From NCBI GenBank assembly GCA_013115135.1, contig JABANP010000150.1, positions 1 to 64,000 of the forward strand: 64,000 nucleotides of DNA, given 5' to 3'. Source of the DNA: Perkinsus olseni. Its lineage: Eukaryota > Perkinsozoa > Perkinsida > Perkinsidae. The position numbers were made by a program, and so were the translations under genes. The notes below the pieces were generated by a model that worked only from the letters and a program-made list of their open reading frames with translations, was not told the origin of the DNA and did not search any database. Every line of letters begins with the position of its first letter. Position 1 is the first letter of the stretch. Below, in pieces: positions 44,552 to 53,859 of the stretch.

Positions 44552-47500
44552 CTACTCACTGAAGACTGCGACACTTGCAAGCACTTGCAAAACTTGCATT
44601 TTCTCCAACAATCTCAATAACCTCTTCCTCAAAATATCCACCAGGTCATCCATAGCTTCCGCAGTGAAATAAGATACGCCCTCACTCTCACTACGGTGCT
44701 GGTTAAAGTAGGTTCTCCCATCGGAAGATATCGCACACCCGACGACCACCAATACCCCACTGAGAATGACGAGGGACTCCCTCCCAGCGAAGCACGCTAA
44801 ATGGAAGGCTCATGACAGCCAGCAACTGGAATGAATACTTTATCGACCAGTAAGGCAGGAAGGACATCCCACACCTTTTGCCGCCCGAAATGACGCCGTT
44901 TTCCATTAGAACATTTCCGCTAATTCCCATCACGATCCCCTCCGACAGAGAAATCACAGCCTTCTAACCTGTCAAGATGTCCCTCCGCGGAAGCCGCCGC
45001 CAGGAAGGCCTCCACGATGTAATCAAACGCACAGTTGGTAACCTCCACTGATGAACTCATCTGATCGCCATCAACTGCCCCTACAGTGACAAGGCGAAGA
45101 TATCCTACTGCGCACAGCGAAGATTTATGCCACACCCGCCAACGATCCATTCTCGATTCCCAAGCCTCTGCGTCGTAGTAAGTTCGGAGGAGCTCCGCGA
45201 CCGCAGAGCCTGCCCAAGGCAAACATAAAATAACCACTAGCCGCCAAAAATTCAATTTTCCGGCAAAAATTTTCAGATTTTGTCTATGAAACCGCGATAT
45301 CAAGGCCCTAGCGCAAAATGGTGCGATAATAAATAATTTTTGTGAGCCACGCGAGTCAGAAGAAAATGGTAATCTCGCCCCCTTAGCAACTCGGCATGTA
45401 CTGCTGTCCAACGAAATTGATGGTAACGAGTAGAAGCCGGCAAGGCGGAAGGCTGATACTACCCGGTGGTGGCAACTTGCCAATGGATGCTGAGGCGGTG
45501 AGGAAGGCGGGCTCTGATGACATATCTTAATAACTTGACAGATGCACGGGTCAACCTAAGATATCTCCCATTAGATCCACTTCAACTCGATACCTCGCCT
45601 CCAATAGAACAGCAACAACAAGGAGAACACATCTGAGCATGTATATTTCACTGGGAAGAAATCATCGCGAATCTTGCAATCTTGCTCCTCCTTGACAGAT
45701 TCTCTCCGCGATCAACCCCAACTCTCTATTGCCTTCGGAACCCAACGCCCAGTTGCCACCCACACAAGCGTCGTCCAGAAAATTACCTTCCGAAAAATTT
45801 TCTGGTGGAAAATTTCCGCTTTTTACTACATTTTTCAAGAATTTTCCGTAAAATTTCTCCTCCTCGCTGCCCAACCGCCCCCACAGCTCGCACCTGAGAT
45901 TATTAGTTTCCGAAAACGTCACGCGCCACAAAATTACCGAAATTGAAGATCTTTTGCCTCTCGCCAGGGCCGACCCGAAGATACCATATCCAACAACATC
46001 CAAGAACCTTTGCAAGCCGTCATTGCCAAGTTGATTATTATCAAAGCTAACACGCTCGATGGCCGCAGACCCTCCCTCATCCTCAGCCAGCATCAGCAGC
46101 TGAACCTGCCTACTGTGATGACGGGAGGTGGTGAGAGAGCAATCCCTCGACCGACTATAAGATATCAATACCGGGAGCTCCCCTACGACCGCACGGCGAA
46201 GGAATTTTATATTCACTTGTCTCCCCAATCGACCTATTCTCGGCCATGCGCCGACGCTGGGCTTGATGCAACTACTCTCTCGATCGTTTTATATTATTGT
46301 ATACACCAATGTGCATACCACTCCACCTCCAACTTCCCAACAAATGCTACGTAACACCCCCTGATACACCAGCGACTAACACTCAGTACCGAATCTACAC
46401 TACGAGGTCTACCATCACCGAAGAGCTTCACGCGCCAACGCCATCCGGTAAACGCCTTCGAGGTCGCCTCTACCCGCACTACCATGCTGCCGAGTATTTC
46501 TCCGCCCTCAGCTCCGAGGATTCCCGCAACGGGCCACATTGAGGTGATGCAGACGAGGCAAGGATGAGTCCTCCGCTGATCGAGAGGTTGTCGATCTACT
46601 CCTGACAAACCTTGAGCCGGCCTGCCAAACAACACCGTTTGGCCTAGTGGTAGAGTGCTCAACCGCCATCACATAGATCCCGGGTTCTACCCCACCTATT
46701 ATCTCTTTAAATGCATCATTTCCCATCTCGCTATTGTCGCTCAGATCCAACCTCTTCAACTTTGGACACCTTCCCCTCAAAAAACTTCCCACCACCCCAC
46801 CGCAGTCTGCCGTCAAACGCCTGCCAAAATCATCGATCGAAACTCGCTTCGCTCCGCTAAGAAAATATCCAAGCCACCTATCCTACACAGCGCTGAGGTT
46901 GAGGACCACCAATTGAGGATAGTCTCCAGATAGCAAAGATTGTAATCTCCTTCGACCAACAAACGCGCTGCTTCTGGAGACGTCCAGGATCTCCAAGGTG
47001 GTATCTGACCCGACATCCTTGCTCATCACGGAAAAAAAGATACGCCATGCGGCGCTTATTAGCTTCTCATCGAATCGTGTTACTCCCGAATACATGCCGA
47101 GAAGAAAACGATCAAAATCGATCACGCGATCGATTTCCAGCCTCGACGTGGCCCGTCTTATTACGGCTGCTCTCCCCTATCACCGACAACATCTCTTCCG
47201 GTGACAAATTGATAAACCTCAGTTTCTTGAGGCGTATCTTAGGTTGATCCTGGCCTTCCACGAAGAGTCTAGATTCCTCCACACTCTCTTCCGCATTCTC
47301 CGACATCACCTCAACATATCGCCGCACTGTAAGGTCCAACTAAAGCCGACAAGATTCCCACCGGGCGAGCGAGATTTACATTCGAACAAACTGAGTTTTT
47401 CGCAATATTATGCCACCTCATCGCATCACTTACTACCTCTTCAAGGGTCGATGACGCTCGCTTGATTATCTCTCCAAGCCACCCAAGATACTCCCGCCGG

Positions 47501-49076
47501 GCGGATATCAAACTCCCACAAGATTCCATAGTAACCGCCAACTTCTTCAACTTGGGCAGACGGCCACGAGAACCGGTAAGGAGATGATGGAGAGCGTCAA
47601 CGCTCTGAGGAAGATAAAAAATTTTTCCCGGAAAAATCCACTACAGAACCCACTACTTGAGCGGCTGCAAAGTTGACGGTGACATTCTCCCTCTTTCGCA
47701 AATGTCGCAAAAATAATAAATTGTTTTTTCGCTAAATTTACCCATTTTTTCCTATTTTCCCAAAATTTGTCCGAATAAAATTTCACCACAATACCTCCCG
47801 TACAATATCGTCTCTAAAATCAGTCGAGCTCAAGAAGGTAACCCGACCGGCAGGCTACATTATACACTACGTAATAAACCATCACCATCTCTTAGCGGAG
47901 CGAAGCAGTCCACATTTCTACTTTTAAATGGGCACTCTGGAGGAGTTGCCAGTCGAGACGCATCTTCATGCAGTCCTCGTCTTCTATAAAGTGAACAACT
48001 TCCCACCTTCCATCTAACCAATATTGAGGAAATGCAAGATTGCAAGATTTTCCTCTATTACTATCATCCACGCCGAGCCTTCAACATGAGACGCTCGCCT
48101 GGCCCAGCCTGTAGAAGTCAGCTGAGGTCATATACTCCGCTACCACCTACACCCACGCTCTAGCAAGAGCAAATCTTGCAATCTTGCATTTTCTCAATTT
48201 ACCTCGGCAGCCATTCTAAATGCCTGCTGCAAAAGTCCTTCTCCGAACCGACACGCCCACTCAGACTTCGCCTGAAATGACGTAGAAGAGCAATCCTCAA
48301 CGACAACGAAAAAAATTTCACACAAAAATCGGACCAAAAATTTCCCTCACCGTTCGCTGCCTTCAGCTGAATTTTACTACTCAGCAGCAAGAGAAGAAAC
48401 AAGATCTACACAAATGAGAATCCTCAAGTCAAGTTCGTGTATAGCGTAGCTGCTTGTCATAATATAAATGAAAAAAAATAAATTTTTCCCGTCATAATTT
48501 GCGGGGGATGGTGACGAGTTTTTCGAGCAAGATGGAGGAGCTCGAGGGAAAAGCGTATAACAACGCTGAGCAATGAAACCCTCACAAAAATCTGAAAATT
48601 GGGGAAAACTGTGAAGTTTTCCGGAAAAACATGAAAACGCAAAAAGATACAATACGCCCAATTTGGATGATTATGATGCTGAATACAGCTGACCCAAGAA
48701 CCTCCCCCCTTCTCGGGTGTACTACTCACCTGTTTGAGGGCCCCTTCAAGCAACAAGACATCCCTCCTCTCTAGTGCCACTCTCTTCATCGTAGCCTCCA
48801 GCTGCTGCCGAGCAGTGGTTAATAACTGTACCGTAGCATAAGGATGATAACAGGGCAACGCAGTTTGAACAATCTCCCATTTTTGTTGTGAAGAAAATTT
48901 CGACCATTCACCCTCGCGCGCCACGAAATTATTACCTTCTCCTTTCGCTGTATATAATCGGCCAAGTCCTGATCACTGATGGTCCGTATCGGATGATTGC
49001 CGTCCAGCAGCTCGGTGAGGGCCTCCGGGAGGCCGTAGCGGCGGCGCTCCGATACAGTCGGGAGAGGTGGCTTCAT
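44552..49076 (-). CDS. Leucine-rich-repeat (RNI-like) protein, many exons
   Basis: Exon 1 (48936-49076) encodes 47 residues starting MKPPLPTVSERRRYGLPEAL; exon 2 (48730-48873) reads IVQTALPCYHPYATVQLLTT. Further exons carry LRR consensus pieces: LPKLKKLAVTMESCG, IRLKKLRFINLSPEEML, TTLEILDVSRSSAFVG with YPQLVVLNLS, CPKLKRLDLSDNSEMGNDAF, AIERVSFDNNQLGNDGLQRF, and a last exon EAMDDLVDILRKRLLRLLEK. The repeats resemble ribonuclease-inhibitor-type LRRs, so a protein-binding scaffold. Introns are rich in M1, M2 and other short repeats and one antisense tRNA-like element. The boundary with the downstream gene is uncertain. Confidence 0.55.
44669..44685 (-). repeat. M2 repeat (AAGATACGCCCTCAC)
   Basis: The minus strand reads GTGAGGGCGTATCTTATTTC, which supplies a GTGAG donor for a possible 30-base intron ending CGGAAG. 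Shares AAGATACGCCCTCAC with the copy at 54591. Confidence 0.6.
45917..45937 (-). repeat. M1 repeat at an LRR-gene intron donor
   Basis: The intron reads GTAATTTTGTGGCGCGTGAC... and ends TAATAATCTCAG. The GT of the repeat is the donor itself. Confidence 0.85.
46629..46694 (+). other. tRNA-like element in LRR-gene intron (antisense)
   Basis: The plus strand reads GGCCTAGTGGTAGAGTGCTC (A-box) ... CCCGGGTTCTACCCC (B-box), almost a full tRNA length. The gene runs on the minus strand: intron 46622-46695 starts GTGGGGTAGAACCCGGG, that is, at the outer end of the reversed T-arm. Exons on either side read GNDAFKEIIG and AGSRF. Confidence 0.75.
46845..46861 (-). repeat. Short repeat CTTAGCGGAGCGAAGCG
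   Basis: CGCTTCGCTCCGCTAAG here recurs in direct or reverse form at 47891-47906, 49582-49595 and 50323-50339, all in or beside introns. Confidence 0.6.
48172..48190 (+). repeat. Short repeat AATCTTGCAATCTTGC
   Basis: The same phrase occurs at about 45670-45685 and reversed at 48033-48050; a related CTTGCAA run is at 44573-44600. All are within introns of the LRR gene. Confidence 0.55.
48914..48935 (-). repeat. M1 repeat at LRR-gene intron 1 donor
   Basis: Exon 1 ends ...CAAAGGAGAAG-type codons (QRKEK), and the 62-base intron 48874-48935 begins GTAATAATTTCGTGGCGCGC. Confidence 0.9.
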
Positions 49077-49287
49077 AATAGATATAAAAATAAGAAACAA
49101 CTTGGTATGACAGCCCACTTTCACTATCACGGTCACTTCAAAAAAGCCTTCCGCGCGGTACTGGGAGTCTCAAAAGGTGGCCAGGGAGTATGTGTGTAGG
49201 CCTGTAGTCCAACGCCACCGGTAGTACCGGTTAGGTTGTTAGATTTGCCTCTCAGATAAGCGCTCAAAGAGAGCGTTGTCCACGGTC

Positions 49288-49620
49288 TTATATACGGCGA
49301 TTCTCGGACGGGCTGCCATTGAGATTCGACCAACCAATACCGTGTACGCTGCGGCAGAGTTGATGGGGAGAGCAGAGAGAGCAAAACGATCGAACAACCA
49401 ACCCTTCCATCAATAACACGGGTAACCTCAAGATACGCCGAAATAGCCTCCAATGGCGGGGGACATCAGATTCATCATAATCATCATCAGCATGGTGAGG
49501 GTCATCAGCCTCCTTCAACAGGGACTCCTCTCTCACAGGATCGACAATCCGCAAAGATACGCCCTTGCTCAGCGGCAAAAACTTCGCTCCGCTAGATTCA
49601 TTCTCAATTTCCTCGCTCAT
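49288..49620 (-). CDS. Short hypothetical protein
   Basis: Opens MSEEIENESSGAKFLPLSKG, acidic, then an Asp/His stretch and VPRHWRLFRRILRLPVLLMEG; an alternative frame from 49453 (AISAYLEVTRVIDG) may take over after a short intron. Contains the M2-like GGGCGTATCTTTG in frame. No family recognised. Lies 92 bases downstream of DNAAF11. Confidence 0.4.
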   Translation of the reverse strand: MSEEIENESSGAKFLPLSKGVSLRIVDPVREESLLKEADDPHHADDDYDESDVPRHWRLFRRILRLPVLLMEGLVVRSFCSLCSPHQLCRSVHGIGWSNLNGSPSENRRI

Positions 49621-49711
49621 TCCAGAGCTTGACGGGACTTGAGGTGGGGGACCAGTCTACGGAGGAAACTTGCAGTCACTTGCTCTCTTGCTCGATTCCT
49701 CAACGCTCGAT

Positions 49712-52265
49712 CTATACCACCTTCGCTTCGCCGTTTCTCCGATCATTCTTGTCGCTCTCTTTCACCCGTAGGAATCCCGATCGGTCCGCACGCGGCATTT
49801 CTATCCTGAAATGAGAAAATATGCCGCATGGAAGGATCGAACCAGGGACCTCCCTATATGAAGACCAGCACACGAACCTGTTGACGTATCCCACCTCAAA
49901 GCACCCGTTGTACTGCTCCGTTTCACTGTAGACGCGTGCACTACGACCTCACACGGCGTCCTCAACTGCGTCAGCTTCTCCTTGATGATACACCTACCGC
50001 GACCATCCAGGATCTAGGGGAAGTTATGGTATGCACGCATGCACAAAAGATACCTGACGTAATTGGGTTGAACGTCCACGTCTATCAGGCTCGTCTCCAG
50101 GAAAGCCGGCACATGTATTTCCATGATCACCATTCCAGGCGTACCGAACTCATCAATATGGAAGTTATATTTACCCTCATTACACTGCCGTATCTAAACC
50201 CGAAGGTCCCTGGTTCGAACCCCAGCGCCGTCAACAAAAAAGAGGCCACTACCTCCCCTCGCTGATTCATAGGCTCCGGCACTCTACGCGGTGGTTTCGG
50301 TTCCAAACCTATTATTAAACATTCTTAGCGGAGCGAAGCACCTCCTTTTACCAAGCCTTTTCTTCTCCCTTTTCTCCTTCTCCTCCTTAGCCGCCGCTTG
50401 CTCTCGGTACATCTCCAGACGGGACTCGACCGTGTATGCATCTGCAAGATGGAAATAATAGTTTCAACCATTACTCTATTGTGTCAGTAACTCAACTTAT
50501 TTTTTCCACACCCATAGAAAATTTTCTCCTTTTTTCAACTATTTCGTTTTTTCCATATTTTTTCAATTTTTCCATTTTTCCCTTTTTTCCCACATTATTT
50601 CCAAATTTTTTTCCATTTACTTTTTTTCCCTATTTCCCATATTTTTTTCCTATTTTCCCGTCTTTTTTCCATATTATTCAATTTTCTCCATATTTGTTTT
50701 TTTCATATTTTCCAATTATTTCCTTTTTTTATTTTTCATGACGATCCCAATTCTTTTATATTTATGTTTTTTTCGATATTTCCCAACTTTTCTATCTTTC
50801 ACTACTCGTTTACACTATTACAAACATCATTCGAGAGCAGCAACAGCTCACTTTCAAAACGATGGTGATAGAAGAGGTTCTCACTTCGGCAAGATTATTA
50901 CCAAAATTTCACCTAACTATTACTGGGGCGACACCGATCCCCGGGGAGCACCATCGACCGAGGCGATCAATATCAATACCGTAACTTCACTAAATCACAA
51001 GTATCCGAGTCATGCCATCGATACTTTGGTCACGTAATTGCTTTGTGATCCCTCCGTTGATTCAAAAGATATCTCACTATCACACCCTAGTACTCGACGA
51101 GGTCGAAAGATTCTCCTCATCAGTCTCTTCAGTAGGTCCAGACAATCAGGAATAACGTCTCGTTGATGTATAGATTTGTCGGGTGCGACCAAATAATCAA
51201 TACCACACCTTCACCAAATCCTGTTACCTTCATGCGGTTTGATGCCATGCTCTCTTTCGTAGTTCTTCTTCTTTAATAGAATAATCCGACAACTTCTCCA
51301 ACTCCTTTTCAAGCATCGGAAGATCTCTTTTGGCCTGAACCATAATCGACCTAAGATATTCTTCCGCGTGCGCCCCAAGACCTGGATCCTCTCGCTCGGA
51401 GTAACCAGAGTGCCGTCCAGCTGCAGCAAGCCAGGCAGTCTCGCCACCACGTACTTCCTAAAAAGGAAGTCACCACTCGAGCACGATTAGCGGAAGTTGT
51501 GGTATGAGATATCACTACCTCGCCTTCGGCCAGTCCATGCAGGGGTTTCCCAGAAGATACAAATCTTCAAGATTATAATTACACTGAAACGGCCAGCGAA
51601 GAATCTATCATGTGCATGCGTGCAAAAGATACCTCCAAATTAGTAATGGAATCTTTCAAGTTCTCAATGTCAATGAAGTTCACAGTCAAGTCCAGCTTCC
51701 TCAAACTCTCACAACGCTCCAATCCTAACAAGAACACCACCAGCTCCTACTTCCGTCACGCGCCACGAAATTACTCCTCCCAAGGAGCTCAGAGATCTTC
51801 GCGCCAGTCATTTGACAACATTTCAAAGTTCACCACGGTGCACCCGGGTTCGATTCCCCCAGCTACTACCCTCGATTTTTTCTATATTATTCACAGCAAC
51901 GTTAAGATATTCCAACTCCTTGAGTTTGTTAAGATTCTCCAACCTCCCAATGACGTTGTTCTGCAGCAGAAGTATCTTGATCCTCCGGCACCGGTTCCCC
52001 AGGCACTTCTCGATTTTTTCTATCTCTTCTTGGTGCAGTGCTACCTGAAAGATGGTCCATACCATCCACAAAGAATTTCGTGGCGCGCGGTCAGAACGGA
52101 GAAGTCCATCCGCAGTGTCAGCTCATCCGTATCGTGCAAGAGTCGAGCTAAGATACCACCTTGAAGTATCTTTCCAACCTCATCTATTACCTCCTCGAGA
52201 TCAGCCAAGATTCCCTCGTTATGCTCCGCGCGTTTCCTAATCAACTCCTCCGTTAGCGGTGGCAT
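49712..52265 (-). CDS. DNAAF11: Dynein axonemal assembly factor 11 (LRRC6/TILB)
   Basis: Exons 52191-52265, 51870-52044, 51633-51724, 51519-51583, 51382-51457, 51334 downward, then others ending at 49712. It helps pre-assemble axonemal dynein arms in the cytoplasm. Seen: MPPLTEELIRKRAEHNEG start, ALHQEEIEKIE, LRR segments (IKILLLQNNVIGRLENL, LEYLNVAVNNIEKIEG, LRKLDLTVNFIDIENL, LYLLGNPC), the LRR cap RLPGLLQLDGTLVTPSERIQ, a charged linker VESRLEMYREQAAAKEEKEK, then the CS-like domain (DVDVQPNYVR, TPCEVVVHASTVKRSSTTG). Introns carry three tRNA-like elements and two M1 copies. Mid-region exons (about 50.4-51.2 kb) are only partly resolved, and exon 6 may hold a frame error. Implies a motile flagellum. 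Confidence 0.88.
49815..49894 (-). other. tRNA-like element forming the last DNAAF11 intron (sense)
   Basis: Intron 49806-49894 starts GTGGGATACGTCAACAGG (acceptor strand and D-arm) and continues through TCTTCAT (anticodon-loop-like) to CCCTGGTTCGATCCTTCC (T-arm), ending TTCTCATTTCAG. As in Ran intron 4, the donor is the first base of the tRNA-like unit. Flanking exons: STTGAL and RIEMPRADRSG. Confidence 0.8.
50195..50232 (+). other. tRNA-like 3' half in DNAAF11 intron (antisense)
   Basis: AGGTCCCTGGTTCGAACCCCAGC is a T-arm with four to five paired bases. The minus-strand intron ends just beyond it at ATACGGCAG (50185). Confidence 0.6.
50480..50800 (-). repeat. T/C-rich low-complexity tract in a DNAAF11 intron
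   Basis: Roughly 300 bases of irregular TTTTTTCC repeats on the plus strand (GGAAAAAA on the gene strand), unlike the balanced composition around it. It has no fixed unit length. Confidence 0.7.
51754..51774 (-). repeat. M1 repeat in DNAAF11 intron 2
   Basis: The minus strand reads GTAATTTCGTGGCGCG then TGACGG, a perfect consensus in the middle of intron 51725-51869, which also holds a tRNA-like sequence. Confidence 0.9.
51838..51866 (+). other. tRNA-like 3' half in DNAAF11 intron 2 (antisense)
   Basis: GCACCCGGGTTCGATTCCCCC is a T-arm/B-box match. The gene-strand donor GTAGTAGCTGGGGG lies at the outer end of this arm. Confidence 0.65.
52074..52092 (+). repeat. M1 repeat in DNAAF11 intron 1
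   Basis: AATTTCGTGGCGCGCGGTC inside intron 52045-52190, opposite orientation to the copies that form donors. The same intron also has AAAGATAC...GTATCTTA inverted. Confidence 0.85.
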
Positions 52266-52369
52266 GAAGGACAAAATCGACAACCCCTGCCGGAGACCGT
52301 CCACTGACTAGAATAACCCGAGAGGCACTCAGAAGGAGAGAGAAAAGCTACATACGACGAGTCAGACAG

Positions 52370-53009
52370 TCACATGCCGAAGACTCTGTAAAGCAGTGCA
52401 AAAAACATCGCCGCGCCAGCTCCGAACATCGCGCTGTTACCTGAGGGTTGGGGAGGTCTCCGCGACGACCGAACGATGAGTCTCCCAGAAGGCCCACCTA
52501 GCGCCCTCATGAGGGTCTCAGGCTTGCCGCTACCGATGGGAGTGGTTGCATTAGACCTAGGATGCCACCAGTACCTGATAAATATGCTCTTGCGAGGATT
52601 TGAACCCGCGACCTCCCTCGTATGAGCCAAAGCCTCTACCGTCCCGACTAAAGTTGAGTATTACACCCCTCCGGAGTTGACATCTCGAATTGGCAGCCAA
52701 GAATCTTCCTCTTTCGCCTTATCGACCACAGACTGCGGGATGCTGTCCGCTGAATAGAGCTTGTTGGAATCCTCAGGGGGAGCCCACTGACAAAGTTGGG
52801 GGAGGAGTGGTATGAGCGCACCCCCACCTCGATACTACCGGTTGGTTCGCCTCCGGAGGGGCCTTGTACGTGAGCCCTCCTTTGATATCACCGCTCGACT
52901 TCCTCTTCGTACAGAAACTTCTCCCCTCCCCCCACAGAGAAATCGACCGGTTGAAAGAACAGCCGGTCAGAAGCCGCAAACCTGACGGGACAAAATCCGG
53001 GTAGATCAT
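52370..53009 (-). CDS. Small tail-anchored membrane protein, unknown
   Basis: Exons 52839-53009, 52665-52786 and 52370-52574 join in phase to 165 residues. Middle part: KGGLTYKAPPEANQPWAPPED and YWWHPRSNATTP. The C-terminus is a single hydrophobic segment, AMFGAGAAMFFALLYRVFGM, with no N-terminal signal, so a tail anchor. The second intron (52575-52664) is a tRNA-like sequence. Lies 104 bases upstream of DNAAF11 on the same strand. No family recognised. Confidence 0.6.
52583..52648 (-). other. tRNA-like element (Met-CAT-like) forming an intron (sense)
   Basis: GTCGGGACGGTAGAGGC (D-arm), CTCATAC (CAT-containing anticodon-loop-like) and GCGGGTTCAAATCCTCGC (T-arm) in tRNA order and spacing. The intron 52575-52664 starts GTAATACTC about 20 bases before it and ends ATATTTATCAG. 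Confidence 0.75.
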
Positions 53010-53018
53010 AGCAAGCCT

Positions 53019-53273
53019 ATGATACAGGGCATGGCCCTACGAGCTGTAATAAGTCATTATAATAAAATAGTGAGTTTCCGTAATGAAGTACCGCCGTCAT
53101 TGAGACAACGCCTGAGATTCATAAGGGGTCAGGCATCCGCCAAGAGTCCACGTGGTACCCAGAAGAAGAAAAAGCACTACGAGATCAGTGCCAACGCTTC
53201 TCAACCTCGTGAAGAAAAACGTCCCATCCCGACGGAGCCAGCCCCGAAGAGGTATCTTCGGCCCACGCATTGA
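53019..53273 (+). CDS. Short basic ORF, possibly real
   Basis: 84 codons, Lys/Arg-rich (GTQKKKKHYEI), starting only 10 bases from the divergent tail-anchored gene. No motif; could be chance. Confidence 0.25.
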   Translation: MIQGMALRAVISHYNKIVSFRNEVPPSLRQRLRFIRGQASAKSPRGTQKKKKHYEISANASQPREEKRPIPTEPAPKRYLRPTH

Positions 53274-53859
53274 ATTCATTCTAAAATCACGTGGCGGGTA
53301 AGAATTGATGCAACGAGTGCAGCAGCCAATAGTCAATACCACACCACTCCCAACTCCTTCAGCTTCACTGCTACACCTCCCTGACCTAAAGATACTTCTA
53401 AATTCTTCGCCGTGCGAGTTATACAATGATCCCTAGTCAGAAAGCCATCATCTTTGAACCCTCTCATTTTGCCTTTACTACGATCACCATGAGTTGGCCA
53501 CTATAAAGTACATTCCGCAGGCCCCATGAAAGACGGGCCTGCAGACCGGGGCAAAACGCGGGTGCCGTGTTCTCCGGTCTCAGTCGGCTTCTAACAACCC
53601 CTAGTGATCCTTCCGACACCTCGTCCCTTTGGACCACAGAAGCGACACCGCCGTCACCCAGCCAGTACTACCACTCGCGTAGCTGCTCAGTCGTCCTACG
53701 GTTTGGATGGGAAGCCGAGGCATCAGTACGGGAAGAAAATAAAAAACAAAATTGCAAACTTGCAGCGAATCGCTCCGCCGTTGAGGAAGTGCAAGTGTTC
53801 GTAAGTGCGCAAGATTCGAGCACACTTCCCTTTGTCCAGCTCCCATCTTCCAGCTCAAC

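Noticed and set aside
52583..52648. Functional tRNA-Met (CAT anticodon)
   Set aside because: The loop CTCATAC looks Met-like, but the T-arm pairs only with a one-base offset and no acceptor stem is complete.
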